Assembly (NCBI GenBank): GCA_944393255.1
Contig: CALXZP010000060.1
Span: forward strand, 1 to 54,469
DNA: 54,469 nucleotides
Direction: 5' to 3'
Origin: an uncultured Clostridia bacterium
GTDB lineage: Bacteria > Bacillota > Clostridia > UBA1381
This document shows, one piece after another, positions 13,324 to 22,122 of this stretch. The notes under the pieces are model-generated. The model did not search any database and was not told the DNA's origin. It saw only the letters and a program-made list of their open reading frames with translations. Positions within the stretch are counted from its first letter, which is position 1. Each line of letters begins with the position of its first letter. Made by a program: the position numbers and the translations under genes.

Positions 13324-15933
13324 TTATTTTGAGGTCTGCGCTGTGACTATCTCGTCTACCATAGCTAAGGCGTCGTCTATTTTCATAGCGTCCTTGCCGC
13401 CGCCCTGCGCCATGTCCGGCTTGCCGCCGCCCTTGCCGCCGCATACGGCCGTCAGCTCCCTGATGATGTTTCCGCAGTGTACGCCTGCGGCTACGGCTTC
13501 CTTCATAGCCATTGCCACAAAGGTTATCTTACCGTCGGTGTTCGAGGCAAGAACGACTACGCCGTTTATCATTTGCTCTTTAGCCTTATCGGCAAGCGAC
13601 TTAAGCTCGTTTGCCGTCATACCGTCCATCTGAGCGGTGAGGATGTTCACATTGCCGAGGTGTTTAACTCCTGCCATCATGTTCTTTGTGCGCATAGCCG
13701 CGAGCCTGTCGTTAAATTCGTCTATCTTCTTTTCGTATGCCTTGTTTTCAGCCATGACCGCCGCCGCTTTTTTATCAAGCTCCATTACCCTGTTGGTTTT
13801 GAGAGCCGCGGCTGCTCCGTTCAGTACATTTTCATAATCCGATATCATATCGAGAACGCCCTGACCCGTAACTGCTTCTATACGTCTCACGCCCGCCGCA
13901 ACGCCGCCTTCGGATGTGATCTTGAACAGTCCGCACTGGGCGGTGTTTGAAAGATGCGTGCCTCCGCAGAACTCGATGCTGTAGTCTCCCATTGAAACGA
14001 CGCGTACTATATCGCCGTATTTCTCACCGAAATGCGCCTCGGCGCCGAGCTTCTTCGCCTCGTCTATAGGCAGCTCCCGTACCGTTATCGGCATGCAGTC
14101 GAGAATAGCGTCGTTGACCCTCTTTTCGGCCTCTTTTATCTGCTCCGTTGTCATCGCTTCAAAGTGCGAGAAATCAAAACGCAGACGGCTGCTGTCTACA
14201 AGAGAGCCGGCCTGTGCCACATGCGAGCCGAGTATCTCCTTGAGCGCCTTGTGCAGAAGATGCGTGGCGCTGTGGTTGCGGCTTATCGCCATCCTGTTGG
14301 CGCTGCTGACCTCAAGCGTTACCGAACCGGGCTCCGGAGTTGATAAAAGCTCCGTTTCATGGACATACAGACCGTCGCCGGTCTTTGTGGTGTTTACGAC
14401 TTTTCCGATAAGCTCGCCGTTCTGAGAGATCGTGCCGATATCTCCGACCTGACCGCCCATTTCTGCGTAAAACGGCGTTTTGTCGGTAACGATATACGCC
14501 ATGCCCTCGTTCGTCTCCATACCCTTTATCTCAGCCTCGGCGGTCAATGTGCCGTAGCCGATAAATTCCGTGGGAGCTATGCCCTTGAAATCAAAGGCCG
14601 CGCCGTCCTCCCAGCTGGAGCCGTCCTTGCGCGAATTTTTAGCGGTCTGCTTTTGCTCGTCCATAGCCCTGTTGAAGCCGTCTATGTCTACGCCGAGCCC
14701 CTTTTCTGCCGCCATTTCGACCGTGAGGTCGAGCGGGAAGCCGTAGGTGTCATGCAGCTTGAAGGCCTCATCGCCCGTTATGCTGCTGCGGCCGGAATTA
14801 TTTGCGTCCTCAATGTATTTGCCGAGGACTGTAAGACCGTTGTCGATAGTAGCGTCAAACCGCTCTTCTTCCTTTTTGATTATCTTTGTTATATATTCGC
14901 GTTTCTCTTCAAGCTCCGGATATGCCGAGCATGAAGCGTCTATGACCGTTTCCGCAACCTCATAGAGAAATTCGCGGTCGATATTGAGCAGCTTGCCGTG
15001 ACGCGCGGCGCGGCGCAGCAGACGGCGGAGCACGTAGCCTCTGCCCTCGTTGGAGGGGATAACGCCGTCGGAGACCATCATTACCGTTGAACGTATATGG
15101 TCTGTTATAACGCGCAGTGAAACGTCGGTTTTTTCATCCTTTTTATATTCGGCTCCGGCTATGCGCGAGATATGCTTCATAACGTCCTGGACAGTGTCCA
15201 CTTCAAAGAGGTTGTCAACACCCTGCATAACTACGGCAAGACGCTCCAGACCCATTCCGGTATCGATATTGGGGTGCGCAAGGGGAGTATAGCTGCCGTC
15301 CTCACCCTTATCGAACTGTGTGAACACGAGGTTCCAGACCTCCATATATCTGTCGCAGTCGCAGCCGACGGCGCATGTCGGTTTGCCGCAGCCGTATTCT
15401 TCGCCGCGGTCGAAATATATCTCCGAGCATGGGCCGCAGGGGCCTGTGCCGTGCTCCCAGAAGTTGTCCTCCTTGCCGAGCTTGACCACGTGCGAGGGAT
15501 CTACGCCGACTTCGTTTATCCAGATGTCGCGGGCTTCGTCGTCCTCTTCATAGACCGATACCCAAAGCTTTTCCGCGGGGATCTCCATGACCTTGGTGAA
15601 AAATTCCCACGCCCATGCCGTCGCTTCATGCTTGAAATAATCCCCGAACGAAAAGTTGCCGAGCATTTCAAAAAACGTGCCGTGGCGCGCTGTTTTGCCG
15701 ACGCGCTCGATATCCGGCGTGCGTATACATTTCTGGCATGTCGTAACGCGGCGTCTCGGCGGTTCCTCCGCGCCTGTAAACCATTTTTTCATAGGCGCCA
15801 TGCCTGAATTTATAAGTAAAAGGCTTGCGTCATTTTTAGGGATAAGCGAAAAGCTGTCCAGCCTCAGGCATCCCTTTGACTCAAAAAAGCTAAGAAACTT
15901 CTCGCGAATTTCATTAACTCCCATACTGTGCAT
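13324..15933 (-). CDS. alaS: Alanyl-tRNA synthetase
   Basis: An 869-residue class II synthetase that charges tRNA-Ala. The catalytic core begins VNEIREKFLSFFESKGCLRL, with motif 1 around NSGMAPMKKWFTG, the tRNA-binding TTCQKCIRTPDIERVGKTAR region and motif 2 HGTFFEMLGNFSFGDYFK. The editing domain carries the zinc and editing residues NHSATHLLHKAL and CGGTHLSNTAQCG. The C-Ala domain with a coiled coil and the GGGKPDMAQGGG glycine-rich motif closes the protein. Length is normal for bacteria. The start at 15933 has AAAGGA upstream at a slightly long spacing; MGVNEI three codons later is an alternative. The leader is only about 50 nt and shows no T-box, so tRNA-sensing control is not apparent. 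HIT follows in the same operon. Confidence 0.97.
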   Translation of the reverse strand: MHSMGVNEIREKFLSFFESKGCLRLDSFSLIPKNDASLLLINSGMAPMKKWFTGAEEPPRRRVTTCQKCIRTPDIERVGKTARHGTFFEMLGNFSFGDYFKHEATAWAWEFFTKVMEIPAEKLWVSVYEEDDEARDIWINEVGVDPSHVVKLGKEDNFWEHGTGPCGPCSEIYFDRGEEYGCGKPTCAVGCDCDRYMEVWNLVFTQFDKGEDGSYTPLAHPNIDTGMGLERLAVVMQGVDNLFEVDTVQDVMKHISRIAGAEYKKDEKTDVSLRVITDHIRSTVMMVSDGVIPSNEGRGYVLRRLLRRAARHGKLLNIDREFLYEVAETVIDASCSAYPELEEKREYITKIIKKEEERFDATIDNGLTVLGKYIEDANNSGRSSITGDEAFKLHDTYGFPLDLTVEMAAEKGLGVDIDGFNRAMDEQKQTAKNSRKDGSSWEDGAAFDFKGIAPTEFIGYGTLTAEAEIKGMETNEGMAYIVTDKTPFYAEMGGQVGDIGTISQNGELIGKVVNTTKTGDGLYVHETELLSTPEPGSVTLEVSSANRMAISRNHSATHLLHKALKEILGSHVAQAGSLVDSSRLRFDFSHFEAMTTEQIKEAEKRVNDAILDCMPITVRELPIDEAKKLGAEAHFGEKYGDIVRVVSMGDYSIEFCGGTHLSNTAQCGLFKITSEGGVAAGVRRIEAVTGQGVLDMISDYENVLNGAAAALKTNRVMELDKKAAAVMAENKAYEKKIDEFNDRLAAMRTKNMMAGVKHLGNVNILTAQMDGMTANELKSLADKAKEQMINGVVVLASNTDGKITFVAMAMKEAVAAGVHCGNIIRELTAVCGGKGGGKPDMAQGGGKDAMKIDDALAMVDEIVTAQTSK

Positions 15934-15987
15934 TTTATTTCATTCCTTTCCTGACCGGAAGAACCCGGCGCAATACATTCACATTAT

Positions 15988-16017
15988 ATTATATAATACA
16001 GGCGGAGGTAATGTCAA
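15988..16017 (-). promoter_or_regulatory. Sigma-A promoter of alaS
   Basis: Minus strand TTGACA (16012-16017), 18-nt spacer, TATAAT (15988-15993). It is back to back with the tRNA promoter on the other strand, 51 bp apart. Confidence 0.8.
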
Positions 16018-16068
16018 GTGCCGTAAAGCGAATTTTAACAATATTTTTAGAAAAATTGAAAAATTATC

Positions 16069-16097
16069 TTGACATTTGGGGTGAGTTCTGCTATACT
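16069..16097 (+). promoter_or_regulatory. Sigma-A promoter of tRNA-Pro
   Basis: TTGACA (16069-16074), 17-nt spacer, TATACT (16092-16097), 11 nt before the tRNA 5' end. Confidence 0.85.
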
Positions 16098-16108
16098 ATA
16101 TTAGTAAT

Positions 16109-16184
16109 CGGGGTGTAGCGCAGTTGGTAGCGCACACGTCTGGGGGGCGTGATGCCGCAGGTTCAAGTCCTGTCACTCCGACCA
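16109..16184 (+). tRNA. tRNA-Pro (anticodon GGG)
   Basis: A 76-nt cloverleaf including encoded CCA. Acceptor stem CGGGGTG pairs with CACTCCG (one G-T). The D arm is GCGC-AGTTGGTA-GCGC. The anticodon stem CACGT/GCGTG encloses the loop CTGGGGG, giving anticodon GGG. The T arm is GCAGG-TTCAAGT-CCTGT. It has its own promoter and terminator and is a single-gene transcript. Confidence 0.96.
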
Positions 16185-16185
16185 T

Positions 16186-16236
16186 ACCGAGTAGTCTTAC
16201 AGGATTTCAAGCATTCTGTAAGGTGCTCGGTTTTTT
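16186..16236 (+). terminator. Intrinsic terminator of tRNA-Pro
   Basis: ACCGAG...CTTACAG pairs with CTGTAAG...CTCGGT, followed by TTTTTTATT. It lies directly after the CCA end. Confidence 0.9.
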
Positions 16237-16361
16237 ATTCGTTATGAGTTCACTGTGAAGATCGTTTGAAAAACATTTATTTTTCAGCTTTGGATCAAAT
16301 ACAGCTGCAATTTAAGACTTGTTATATATCGTCCGCTCGTTCTCGGTCTGTCAGCAAAAAG

Positions 16362-17132
16362 CTACAGCCATATCCCCCAATCGCCGTGATCAAACGTACC
16401 GCTGCCGTGACACAGCTTACCTTCGGACCTGAGCTGTTCCAATGCTTTTTTCATCCGTGTTAAGATCTCCGGCTGTATGTCCAATGAGTGGTGAGCGGGG
16501 AATACGCGTTTGACGGGCAGCGACGATATCTTTTCCAGGGAAGCAAGATATGCTTCCGGGTCGGTAGACGGGTAGTAAGCAAGCAGTATATCTTTATAGA
16601 CCAGGTCTCCGGTAAACAAATAGCCTCTGTCTTTCTCCCAAAAGCATAAATGTCCCGGTGAATGTCCGGGAGTATGTAATACCTCAATATACCGTCCGCC
16701 TATATCTATCGTTTCACCGCCATGCAGGATCTTTGTAGGTGTGCCCTGAAAAAATTCGTAATCATCTATGTTAAACCCGGAGGGAAGAGCGCATCGGTCA
16801 ACGACCATTCCTTTTATGGTCTCCAATGTCAGAGGGAATTTCCCGTTCAGCCAATCCAATTCTTCGGCATGCGCATAGAAATCGGGGAAATACTTATGCC
16901 CGCCGATGTGATCCCAGTGAATGTGTGTTGCGGCCGCCGTGACGGGCTTATCTGTGAGCTTGACGATCTCATCATATATATTTGAAATACCGAGACCCGT
17001 ATCTATAAGCAGGCTTCGTTCGCTGCCGCTGAGAAGATAGCAGTGCGTTTCCTCCCAATGGCGGTACTCGCTGATGATATAAGTGCTTTCATCTATTTTA
17101 TCTATTGTGAACCAATCATCCATTATATCCAT
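16362..17132 (-). CDS. MBL-fold metallo-hydrolase
   Basis: A 256-residue metallo-beta-lactamase-fold hydrolase. The metal motif is THIHWDHIGGH (HxHxDH), followed by the third His in HTPGHSPGHLCFW, the bridging Asp in LFTGDLVYKD and the last His in VFPAHHSLD. The glyoxalase II and lactonase branches share this layout. A closing C-terminal helix (MKKALEQLRSEG) is present. No signal peptide. Two in-frame ATGs (17132 and 17123) follow the AAGGAG site, the first very close and the second 11 nt away, so the start is uncertain by three codons. Substrate unknown. Probably transcribed with the GNAT gene upstream. Confidence 0.9.
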   Translation of the reverse strand: MDIMDDWFTIDKIDESTYIISEYRHWEETHCYLLSGSERSLLIDTGLGISNIYDEIVKLTDKPVTAAATHIHWDHIGGHKYFPDFYAHAEELDWLNGKFPLTLETIKGMVVDRCALPSGFNIDDYEFFQGTPTKILHGGETIDIGGRYIEVLHTPGHSPGHLCFWEKDRGYLFTGDLVYKDILLAYYPSTDPEAYLASLEKISSLPVKRVFPAHHSLDIQPEILTRMKKALEQLRSEGKLCHGSGTFDHGDWGIWL

Positions 17133-17193
17133 AACTCCTTAAATTTCGCTTCTTTTGGTCTGTCTCTGTCTTTATAAAAGCGTTTCCCTCCGC

Positions 17194-17778
17194 TTAAAAA
17201 GTTTCGATAAAGTGCTCGCTGCTCTCGTCCCAGTATTTTTTGTATACGAAATTATCGTTCCCGTCAAAGTTCAATTGGTACATTCTGAATATTACAGGGA
17301 AATTTTTAGGCTGCCACTGTTCCTTGTATGAGTAGCGGTATTTCATGCCTACCCTGCGCATAACATTGCCGCTTCTCGGATTGTTTCTGTCGTGCGTGGC
17401 TGTGATATAGGGGAGCCCGTCCTTTTTCACCTGCTCCGCAACGGCTTTGCCCGCTTCCGCGGCGATACCCATGCGCCAGTGATCCCTGCGCAGCCCGTAG
17501 CCGAAGTCGTGGTGCTCCTCCATATCGACGTTGATATAGCCGATCGGGAGATCGTTGCTTTTAAGGCATACGGCATAAGCGTATGCCTGCGGCTGCTCAT
17601 ACTTTGCCGCATACCGTTCCCTGAAAAATTTTTCGGTCTCCGCCATATCCTTCACAGGATACCACGGCAAAAATCTATTGACTTCTTCATCTTTTAGGAT
17701 GAGAAAAAGAGCCTCCATGTCGGCTTCTGTAAATTTTCTCAGTATCAGCCGTTCTGTTTCAATTGTTGGTGTATTCAT
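17194..17778 (-). CDS. GNAT family N-acetyltransferase (RimJ/RimL-like)
   Basis: A 194-residue acetyltransferase of the RimJ/RimL group. It begins with the characteristic IETERLILRKFTEADMEALF, has PIGYINVDMEEHHDFGYGL, the acetyl-CoA loop region RRDHWRMGIAAEAGKAVAE, and the NNPRSGNVMRRVGM motif. Members acetylate ribosomal protein N-termini or small molecules including antibiotics. The extension after the core (about 40 residues, ending YWDESSEHFIETF) is common in uncharacterised clostridial members. It has its own consensus promoter at 17903-17931 and a 61-nt gap to the MBL gene downstream. Confidence 0.9.
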   Translation of the reverse strand: MNTPTIETERLILRKFTEADMEALFLILKDEEVNRFLPWYPVKDMAETEKFFRERYAAKYEQPQAYAYAVCLKSNDLPIGYINVDMEEHHDFGYGLRRDHWRMGIAAEAGKAVAEQVKKDGLPYITATHDRNNPRSGNVMRRVGMKYRYSYKEQWQPKNFPVIFRMYQLNFDGNDNFVYKKYWDESSEHFIETF

Positions 17779-17902
17779 GCAAATATATTCCTTCTTTGAT
17801 TTTATCGTATCAAGCGTTCGGTTCGCCGATGTTATGCCTTGCAGCTGAGGGCGCTGTGCTTCAAGGCGTTTATCGTTTCGGTCATGAGGATATCACGGCA
17901 TC

Positions 17903-17931
17903 ATTATACCACTGTAAAAATACCGTGTCAA
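17903..17931 (-). promoter_or_regulatory. Sigma-A promoter of the GNAT-MBL pair
   Basis: Minus strand TTGACA (17926-17931), 17-nt spacer, TATAAT (17903-17908), about 120 nt before the GNAT start. Confidence 0.8.
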
Positions 17932-18130
17932 TATGATATAAGCAAAAATGTCACGCGCCTCCCGGGCGGCGGACGGAGTCAGGGAGTCGGAGGGAGTCAT
18001 GATCCCGCGGCGAAGCTGACGCTCTTTTTTCTTAGCAAAGGTGAATTGTCTAATTTCAACAAAAAAAGCCTGGTTTTATACGGCGTTTATGTGTTGTATG
18101 TAAATCTGGGAAAGGATAAAAATAAAGCTG
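17932..18130. other. Intergenic stretch between divergent promoters
   Basis: Contains a short GGAGTC-rich direct repeat (three copies of GGAGTC within about 25 nt, near 17975-18000). No gene, terminator or known RNA is evident. Confidence 0.4.
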
Positions 18131-18159
18131 TTGAAAATTTTTCAGAAAAATGATATAAT
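18131..18159 (+). promoter_or_regulatory. Sigma-A promoter of the decarboxylase operon
   Basis: TTGAAA (18131-18136), 17-nt spacer, TATAAT (18154-18159). The first gene starts 56 nt downstream with GGAGG before its ATG. Confidence 0.85.
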
Positions 18160-18215
18160 AAACAATAAGGTATAATTGAAAATATCTCTATATCTAAGAA
18201 AACGGAGGTTAAATC

Positions 18216-19766
18216 ATGGGAACAGTTGATAAACTGACAGAGCTTCAATACCGCAGGAGCAAGATCGAGAACGGCGGCGGCGAAGCAAAAATCAAAAAAC
18301 AGCATGATTCCGGCAAGATGACCGCCAGAGAGCGTATCAGCGCCCTTATGGACGAAGGCAGCTTTGTTGAAGTCGATGCTTTTGTCAGCCACAGATGTAC
18401 CGAATTCGGTATGGACGCGGTAGAAGTTCCGGGCGAGGGCGTGGTCACCGGCTACGGCACCGTTGACGGACGTCTTGTTTTTGTATATTCACAGGATTTC
18501 ACTGTTATCGGCGGTTCGCTCGGCGAGATGCATGCGAAAAAGATATGCAAGGTCATGGATATGGCGGCAAAGATGGGCGCGCCGATAATCGGAATGAACG
18601 ATTCGGGCGGCGCAAGGATCCAGGAGGGGCTTGACGCGCTTTCGGGCTTCGGCGAGATCTTTTACCGCAATACGGTAAACAGCGGCGTTATACCGCAGAT
18701 ATCGGTGATCATGGGCCCCTGCGCGGGCGGCGCGGTATATTCGCCGGCTATAACCGATTTTATTTTTATGGTGGACAAGACTTCCAAGATGTTCATAACG
18801 GGCCCGCAGGTCATCCAGTCCGTAACGGGCGAGGAGGTATCGGCCGAGGAGCTCGGCGGCAGCGGCGTTCATGCGTCGAAGTCGGGAGTATGCCATTTCA
18901 CAGCTCCGGACGACGCGGAGTGCATAGAGAAGATAAAGAAGCTGCTTTCATATCTTCCGTCAAATAACCTTGAGCAGGCTCCGTATGAGGAAACGAACGA
19001 TGATATAAACAGGCTTTCGGAAAAGCTTACCGAGATCGTTCCGGATGAGCCGAACAGGGCTTACGACGTCAAGGAAGTAATAGCCGAGATAGTTGATAAC
19101 GGCGAGTTCTTTGAGATCCAGGAGCAGTTTGCCACGAACATAGTTATAGGATATGCGAGAATGAACGGAGAGACCGTTGGCATAGTCGCTAACCAGCCGA
19201 AGGTAAAGGCCGGCTCGCTCGACTGCGATTCCTCGGATAAGGCGGCAAGGTTCGTAAGGACATGCGACAGCTTTAACATACCGATCGTAACGCTCACCGA
19301 TACGCCCGGATATTTCCCCGGCGTTGACCAGGAGCACGGCGGCATAATCCGCCACGGCGCAAAGCTTTTGTACGCTTACAGCGAGGCTACGGTGCCGAAG
19401 GTAAACGTCATACTGAGAAAGGCCTACGGCGGAGCGTATATAGCTATGAGCTCGAAGCATCTTGATACCGACGTGGTAATGGCATGGCCCACGGCCGAGA
19501 TAGCCGTGATGGGCCCTGAGGGAGCTGCGAATATCATATTCAAGAACGATATCAAGGAAAGCGACGATCCTATCGCCGAGAGAGCGGCAAAGATACAGGA
19601 ATACAAGGATAAGTTCGCCACTCCGTTCATGGCGGCGCAGAGAGGGTTTGTCGATGACGTTATCGAACCGGATTCGACAAGGCCGAGGATAATAGCGGCG
19701 CTTGAGATGCTTAGGTCGAAGCGCGATGCAAGACCGGCGAAGAAGCACGGCAATCTCCCTGTATAA
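18216..19766 (+). CDS. mmdA: Acyl-CoA carboxyltransferase / methylmalonyl-CoA decarboxylase alpha subunit
   Basis: A 516-residue subunit that moves CO2 between an acyl-CoA (methylmalonyl-CoA or similar) and biotin. Both crotonase-like lobes are visible. The first contains KMTARERISALMDEGSFVE, IIGMNDSGGARIQEG and VIMGPCAGGAVYSPA. The second contains GIVANQPKVKAGSLD, TLTDTPGYFPGVDQEHGG and KAYGGAYIAMSSKHL, then the WPTAEIAVMGPEGA block. Length matches MmdA/PccB/12S transcarboxylase. The next genes encode the gamma, biotin and beta parts of a Na+ pump, so this is a decarboxylase, not an ATP-driven carboxylase; no biotin carboxylase gene is present. Substrate specificity is inferred by family. 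Confidence 0.92.
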   Translation: MGTVDKLTELQYRRSKIENGGGEAKIKKQHDSGKMTARERISALMDEGSFVEVDAFVSHRCTEFGMDAVEVPGEGVVTGYGTVDGRLVFVYSQDFTVIGGSLGEMHAKKICKVMDMAAKMGAPIIGMNDSGGARIQEGLDALSGFGEIFYRNTVNSGVIPQISVIMGPCAGGAVYSPAITDFIFMVDKTSKMFITGPQVIQSVTGEEVSAEELGGSGVHASKSGVCHFTAPDDAECIEKIKKLLSYLPSNNLEQAPYEETNDDINRLSEKLTEIVPDEPNRAYDVKEVIAEIVDNGEFFEIQEQFATNIVIGYARMNGETVGIVANQPKVKAGSLDCDSSDKAARFVRTCDSFNIPIVTLTDTPGYFPGVDQEHGGIIRHGAKLLYAYSEATVPKVNVILRKAYGGAYIAMSSKHLDTDVVMAWPTAEIAVMGPEGAANIIFKNDIKESDDPIAERAAKIQEYKDKFATPFMAAQRGFVDDVIEPDSTRPRIIAALEMLRSKRDARPAKKHGNLPV

Positions 19767-19790
19767 CAGCAGAGGAAAGGAGAGCTTATT

Positions 19791-20210
19791 ATGGAATTAT
19801 CAGAATCGCTTTTAAGCGGCGTCGGCGTTCATATGGACGAAGCGCTCGCAACGGGCGGACAGGTGACGGTGATAGGATTATTTATCGTATTTGCGGTATT
19901 GGTGATCCTTATGATCGTATTGATGCTTTTTAAGGTGTTTTTCTACAAGGCTCCGTCAAAGGCTTCAGCGCCTGCCGCAGTGCAGGAGTCCGCTGCAGCG
20001 GCGGTACCGGCCGCGGCCGCGGCAGAGCCAAAGCCGTCCGTACCGGAGGAGGATGAGGAAGAGCTTATCGCGGTGCTTACAGCTGCCGTTGCGGCGAGCA
20101 TGAACACATCTACCTATAATTTGAGGATAAAGTCTTACAGACGCGTACCGAATACTCGCCCGGCGTGGAACAGAGCCGGTATAAGCGATACTATCGGGAA
20201 CAGATTTTAA
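19791..20210 (+). CDS. oadG: Na+-pump decarboxylase gamma subunit (OadG/MmdD)
   Basis: A 139-residue small subunit that anchors and assembles the decarboxylase. A single hydrophobic helix (about residues 24-50, GQVTVIGLFIVFAVLVILMIVLMLFKVFF in part) is followed by an Ala-Pro-Ala linker and an acidic patch (VPEEDEEELIAVLTAAVAASM). The C-terminal end with YRRVPNTRPAWNRAG matches the family pattern in which a conserved WxRAGI segment near the terminus contacts the carboxyltransferase. It begins 24 nt after mmdA with AAAGGAGAG upstream. Confidence 0.88.
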   Translation: MELSESLLSGVGVHMDEALATGGQVTVIGLFIVFAVLVILMIVLMLFKVFFYKAPSKASAPAAVQESAAAAVPAAAAAEPKPSVPEEDEEELIAVLTAAVAASMNTSTYNLRIKSYRRVPNTRPAWNRAGISDTIGNRF

Positions 20211-20246
20211 TAGCTTGTGCAAGACACAGAAAGGAAGGAACAAACT

Positions 20247-20633
20247 ATGAAAAAGTTTAATATAACCGTTAACGGAAAGACCTACGAGGTAGACGTTGAG
20301 GAGGTCGGCGGATCGGCTCCGGCAGCGCCCGCTCCGGCGCCCGCGCCTGCGGCGGCTCCAAAGGCAGCGCCGGCTCCGAAGCCCGCTGCGGCAGCGCCCA
20401 AGGTATCGGGCTCTATGGGTGCGAACAAGGTCGTAGCGCCCATGCCCGGAACGATAGTATCGGTAAAGGTGAACGTCGGAGATAAGGTGGACAAGGGCAC
20501 GCTTGTCGCCGTTCTTGAGGCAATGAAGATGGAGAATGAGATATTCGCAGGCGTAGACGGTGTTGTTGCGAGCGTTAACGTATCGGCAGGCGACAGCGTA
20601 AACGCACAGGATGTAATCGTTTCGGTAAACTGA
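20247..20633 (+). CDS. Biotin carrier subunit (biotin/lipoyl attachment domain)
   Basis: A 128-residue biotin carrier. It starts MKKFNITVNGKTYEVDVEEV, runs through an Ala-Pro rich flexible linker (about residues 35-62), and ends in a biotinyl domain. That domain contains APMPGTIVSVKVNVGDKVDK and the biotinylation motif EAMKMEN, in which the Lys is the attachment site. Biotin swings between the carboxyltransferase and the membrane beta subunit. The start at 20247 has AAGGAAGG upstream and gives the usual N-terminus; a longer reading from 20217 lacks a ribosome site. One carrier appears to serve both carboxyltransferases in this operon. Confidence 0.94.
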   Translation: MKKFNITVNGKTYEVDVEEVGGSAPAAPAPAPAPAAAPKAAPAPKPAAAAPKVSGSMGANKVVAPMPGTIVSVKVNVGDKVDKGTLVAVLEAMKMENEIFAGVDGVVASVNVSAGDSVNAQDVIVSVN

Positions 20634-20664
20634 TAAATTGGATCAAGAAAGTGGTGACTAAAAG

Positions 20665-21909
20665 GTGTTAGAAAGTTTTGGTAGCTTTTTGGAAAGCACG
20701 GGTATGAACGCGCTTGTTGCAAGCGGGCCCCTTGACGCGGTAAAAACGATAATAATGCTGGCGGTTGCCTGCGTGCTTTTATATCTTGCTATAGTAAAAA
20801 AATTCGAGCCTCTGCTGCTTCTGCCCATCGCGTTCGGCATGCTCCTCACAAATCTGCCGATGCTTGATAATTCATCGGCGATAATGATGCATACGGAGTA
20901 TTTCACAGATCCGCAGTATCTTGTAGACGGTCAGTATGTTGACGTAGGGTTTGTGTGCAGACACGGCGGACTTTTGGATCTTTTGTATCTGGGAGTCAAG
21001 CTCGGCATATATCCGCCGCTCATATTTCTGGGTATCGGCTGTATGACCGATTTCGGGCCGCTGATAGCCAATCCGAAGAGCATACTTCTCGGAGCGGCGG
21101 CTCAGTTCGGAGTGTTCTTTACATTCGTCGGAGCGCTTGTGCTGAGCGCACTGATGCCGAGCATCAGCTTCGGCGTAAAGGAGGCGGCGTCTATAGGTAT
21201 CATAGGCGGCGCGGACGGACCTACGGCTATTTATGTAACAAAAACGCTTGCTCCGTCGCTGCTGTCTGCGATAGCGGTCGCGGCATATTCATACATGGCG
21301 CTCATACCTATAATACAGCCGCCGTTTATGAAGCTGCTCACGACAAAGAAGATGAGGGCGACGGTCATGGATCAGCTCCGCCCGGTATCAAAAACGGAAA
21401 AGATACTGTTCCCGATAGTCGTAACTATAGTCGTAGCGCTTATAGTTCCGGACGCGGTTTCGCTTGTGGGCTGCCTCATGCTCGGCAATCTTATGAAGGA
21501 ATCCGGCGTGTGCGACAGGCTTGTTAAAACGGCGCAGAACGAGCTTATGAATATCATCACGATATTCCTCGGCGTTACGGTGGGAGCGACGGCTGAGGCT
21601 TCAACGTTCCTTTCGGCACAGACGCTCGGTATAATAGCGCTGGGTCTTATAGCGTTCTGCTTCTCAACGATGGGCGGTCTGCTGCTCGGAGACCTCATGT
21701 ATGTGCTTACAAAGGGCAAGGTAAATCCGCTGATAGGTTCGGCGGGAGTTAGCGCCGTTCCTATGGCGGCGAGAGTTTCGCAGATAGTGGGTCAGAAGGA
21801 AAATCCTTCAAACTTCCTGCTCATGCATGCGATGGGTCCGAACGTTGCGGGAGTAATAGGCTCGGCGGTCGCCGCGGGCGTATTCCTGTCGATGTTCAGC
21901 GGACTTTGA
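20665..21909 (+). CDS. oadB: Na+-translocating decarboxylase beta subunit (OadB/MmdB)
   Basis: A 414-residue integral membrane subunit that decarboxylates carboxybiotin and pumps Na+ out. About ten hydrophobic segments are visible. The family's key motif IGIIGGADGPTAIYVTKTLAP, with the Na+-coordinating Asp, is present. The conserved GIYPPLIFLGIGCMTDFGPL and the C-terminal MHAMGPNVAGVIGSAVAAG are also there. The start is GTG at 20665; an ATG about 13 codons in is a poorer match to the family N-terminus. It belongs to a co-directional operon with the carrier 31 nt upstream. Confidence 0.95.
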   Translation: MLESFGSFLESTGMNALVASGPLDAVKTIIMLAVACVLLYLAIVKKFEPLLLLPIAFGMLLTNLPMLDNSSAIMMHTEYFTDPQYLVDGQYVDVGFVCRHGGLLDLLYLGVKLGIYPPLIFLGIGCMTDFGPLIANPKSILLGAAAQFGVFFTFVGALVLSALMPSISFGVKEAASIGIIGGADGPTAIYVTKTLAPSLLSAIAVAAYSYMALIPIIQPPFMKLLTTKKMRATVMDQLRPVSKTEKILFPIVVTIVVALIVPDAVSLVGCLMLGNLMKESGVCDRLVKTAQNELMNIITIFLGVTVGATAEASTFLSAQTLGIIALGLIAFCFSTMGGLLLGDLMYVLTKGKVNPLIGSAGVSAVPMAARVSQIVGQKENPSNFLLMHAMGPNVAGVIGSAVAAGVFLSMFSGL

Positions 21910-21915
21910 TGATCG

Positions 21916-22010
21916 GTTTGACAAGATGAAAGCTGCGCATCCTGCACGGCGTACGCAAGCCTGCATACACGCGCAGACCATGCGCTCTGCCTGAGCATCT
22001 TTTGTCAAAC
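21916..22010 (+). repeat. Long-hairpin intergenic repeat, copy 1
   Basis: The outer arms GTTTGACA-AGATG and CATCTT-TTGTCAAAC pair with a 2-nt bulge. The core (GCGCATCCTGCACGGCG, then CGCA, then GCATACAC) closely matches the core of the copy at 53898-54007. It starts 7 nt after the oadB stop. The element is a mobile-looking or regulatory hairpin inside an operon. Confidence 0.75.
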
Positions 22011-22072
22011 AGCTAATAAACAGTCATAAAGATGAAAAAGACAATGCGGTGCGAGACCGTGTAAATTTGAAA

Positions 22073-22091
22073 GGGCGGCGGACAGCCGCCC
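22073..22091 (+). other. Intercistronic hairpin before oadA
   Basis: GGGCGGC-ggaca-GCCGCCC, a perfect 7-bp stem without a T-run. It lies 32 nt before the oadA start and may tune stability or partial termination. Confidence 0.6.
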
Positions 22092-22122
22092 ATAAAGTAA
22101 CAGTAAGGAGTGAGAAATTTTA

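Noticed and set aside
15934..16017. T-box riboswitch before alaS
   Set aside because: The leader is about 50 nt from the promoter and lacks the T-box sequence and an antiterminator.
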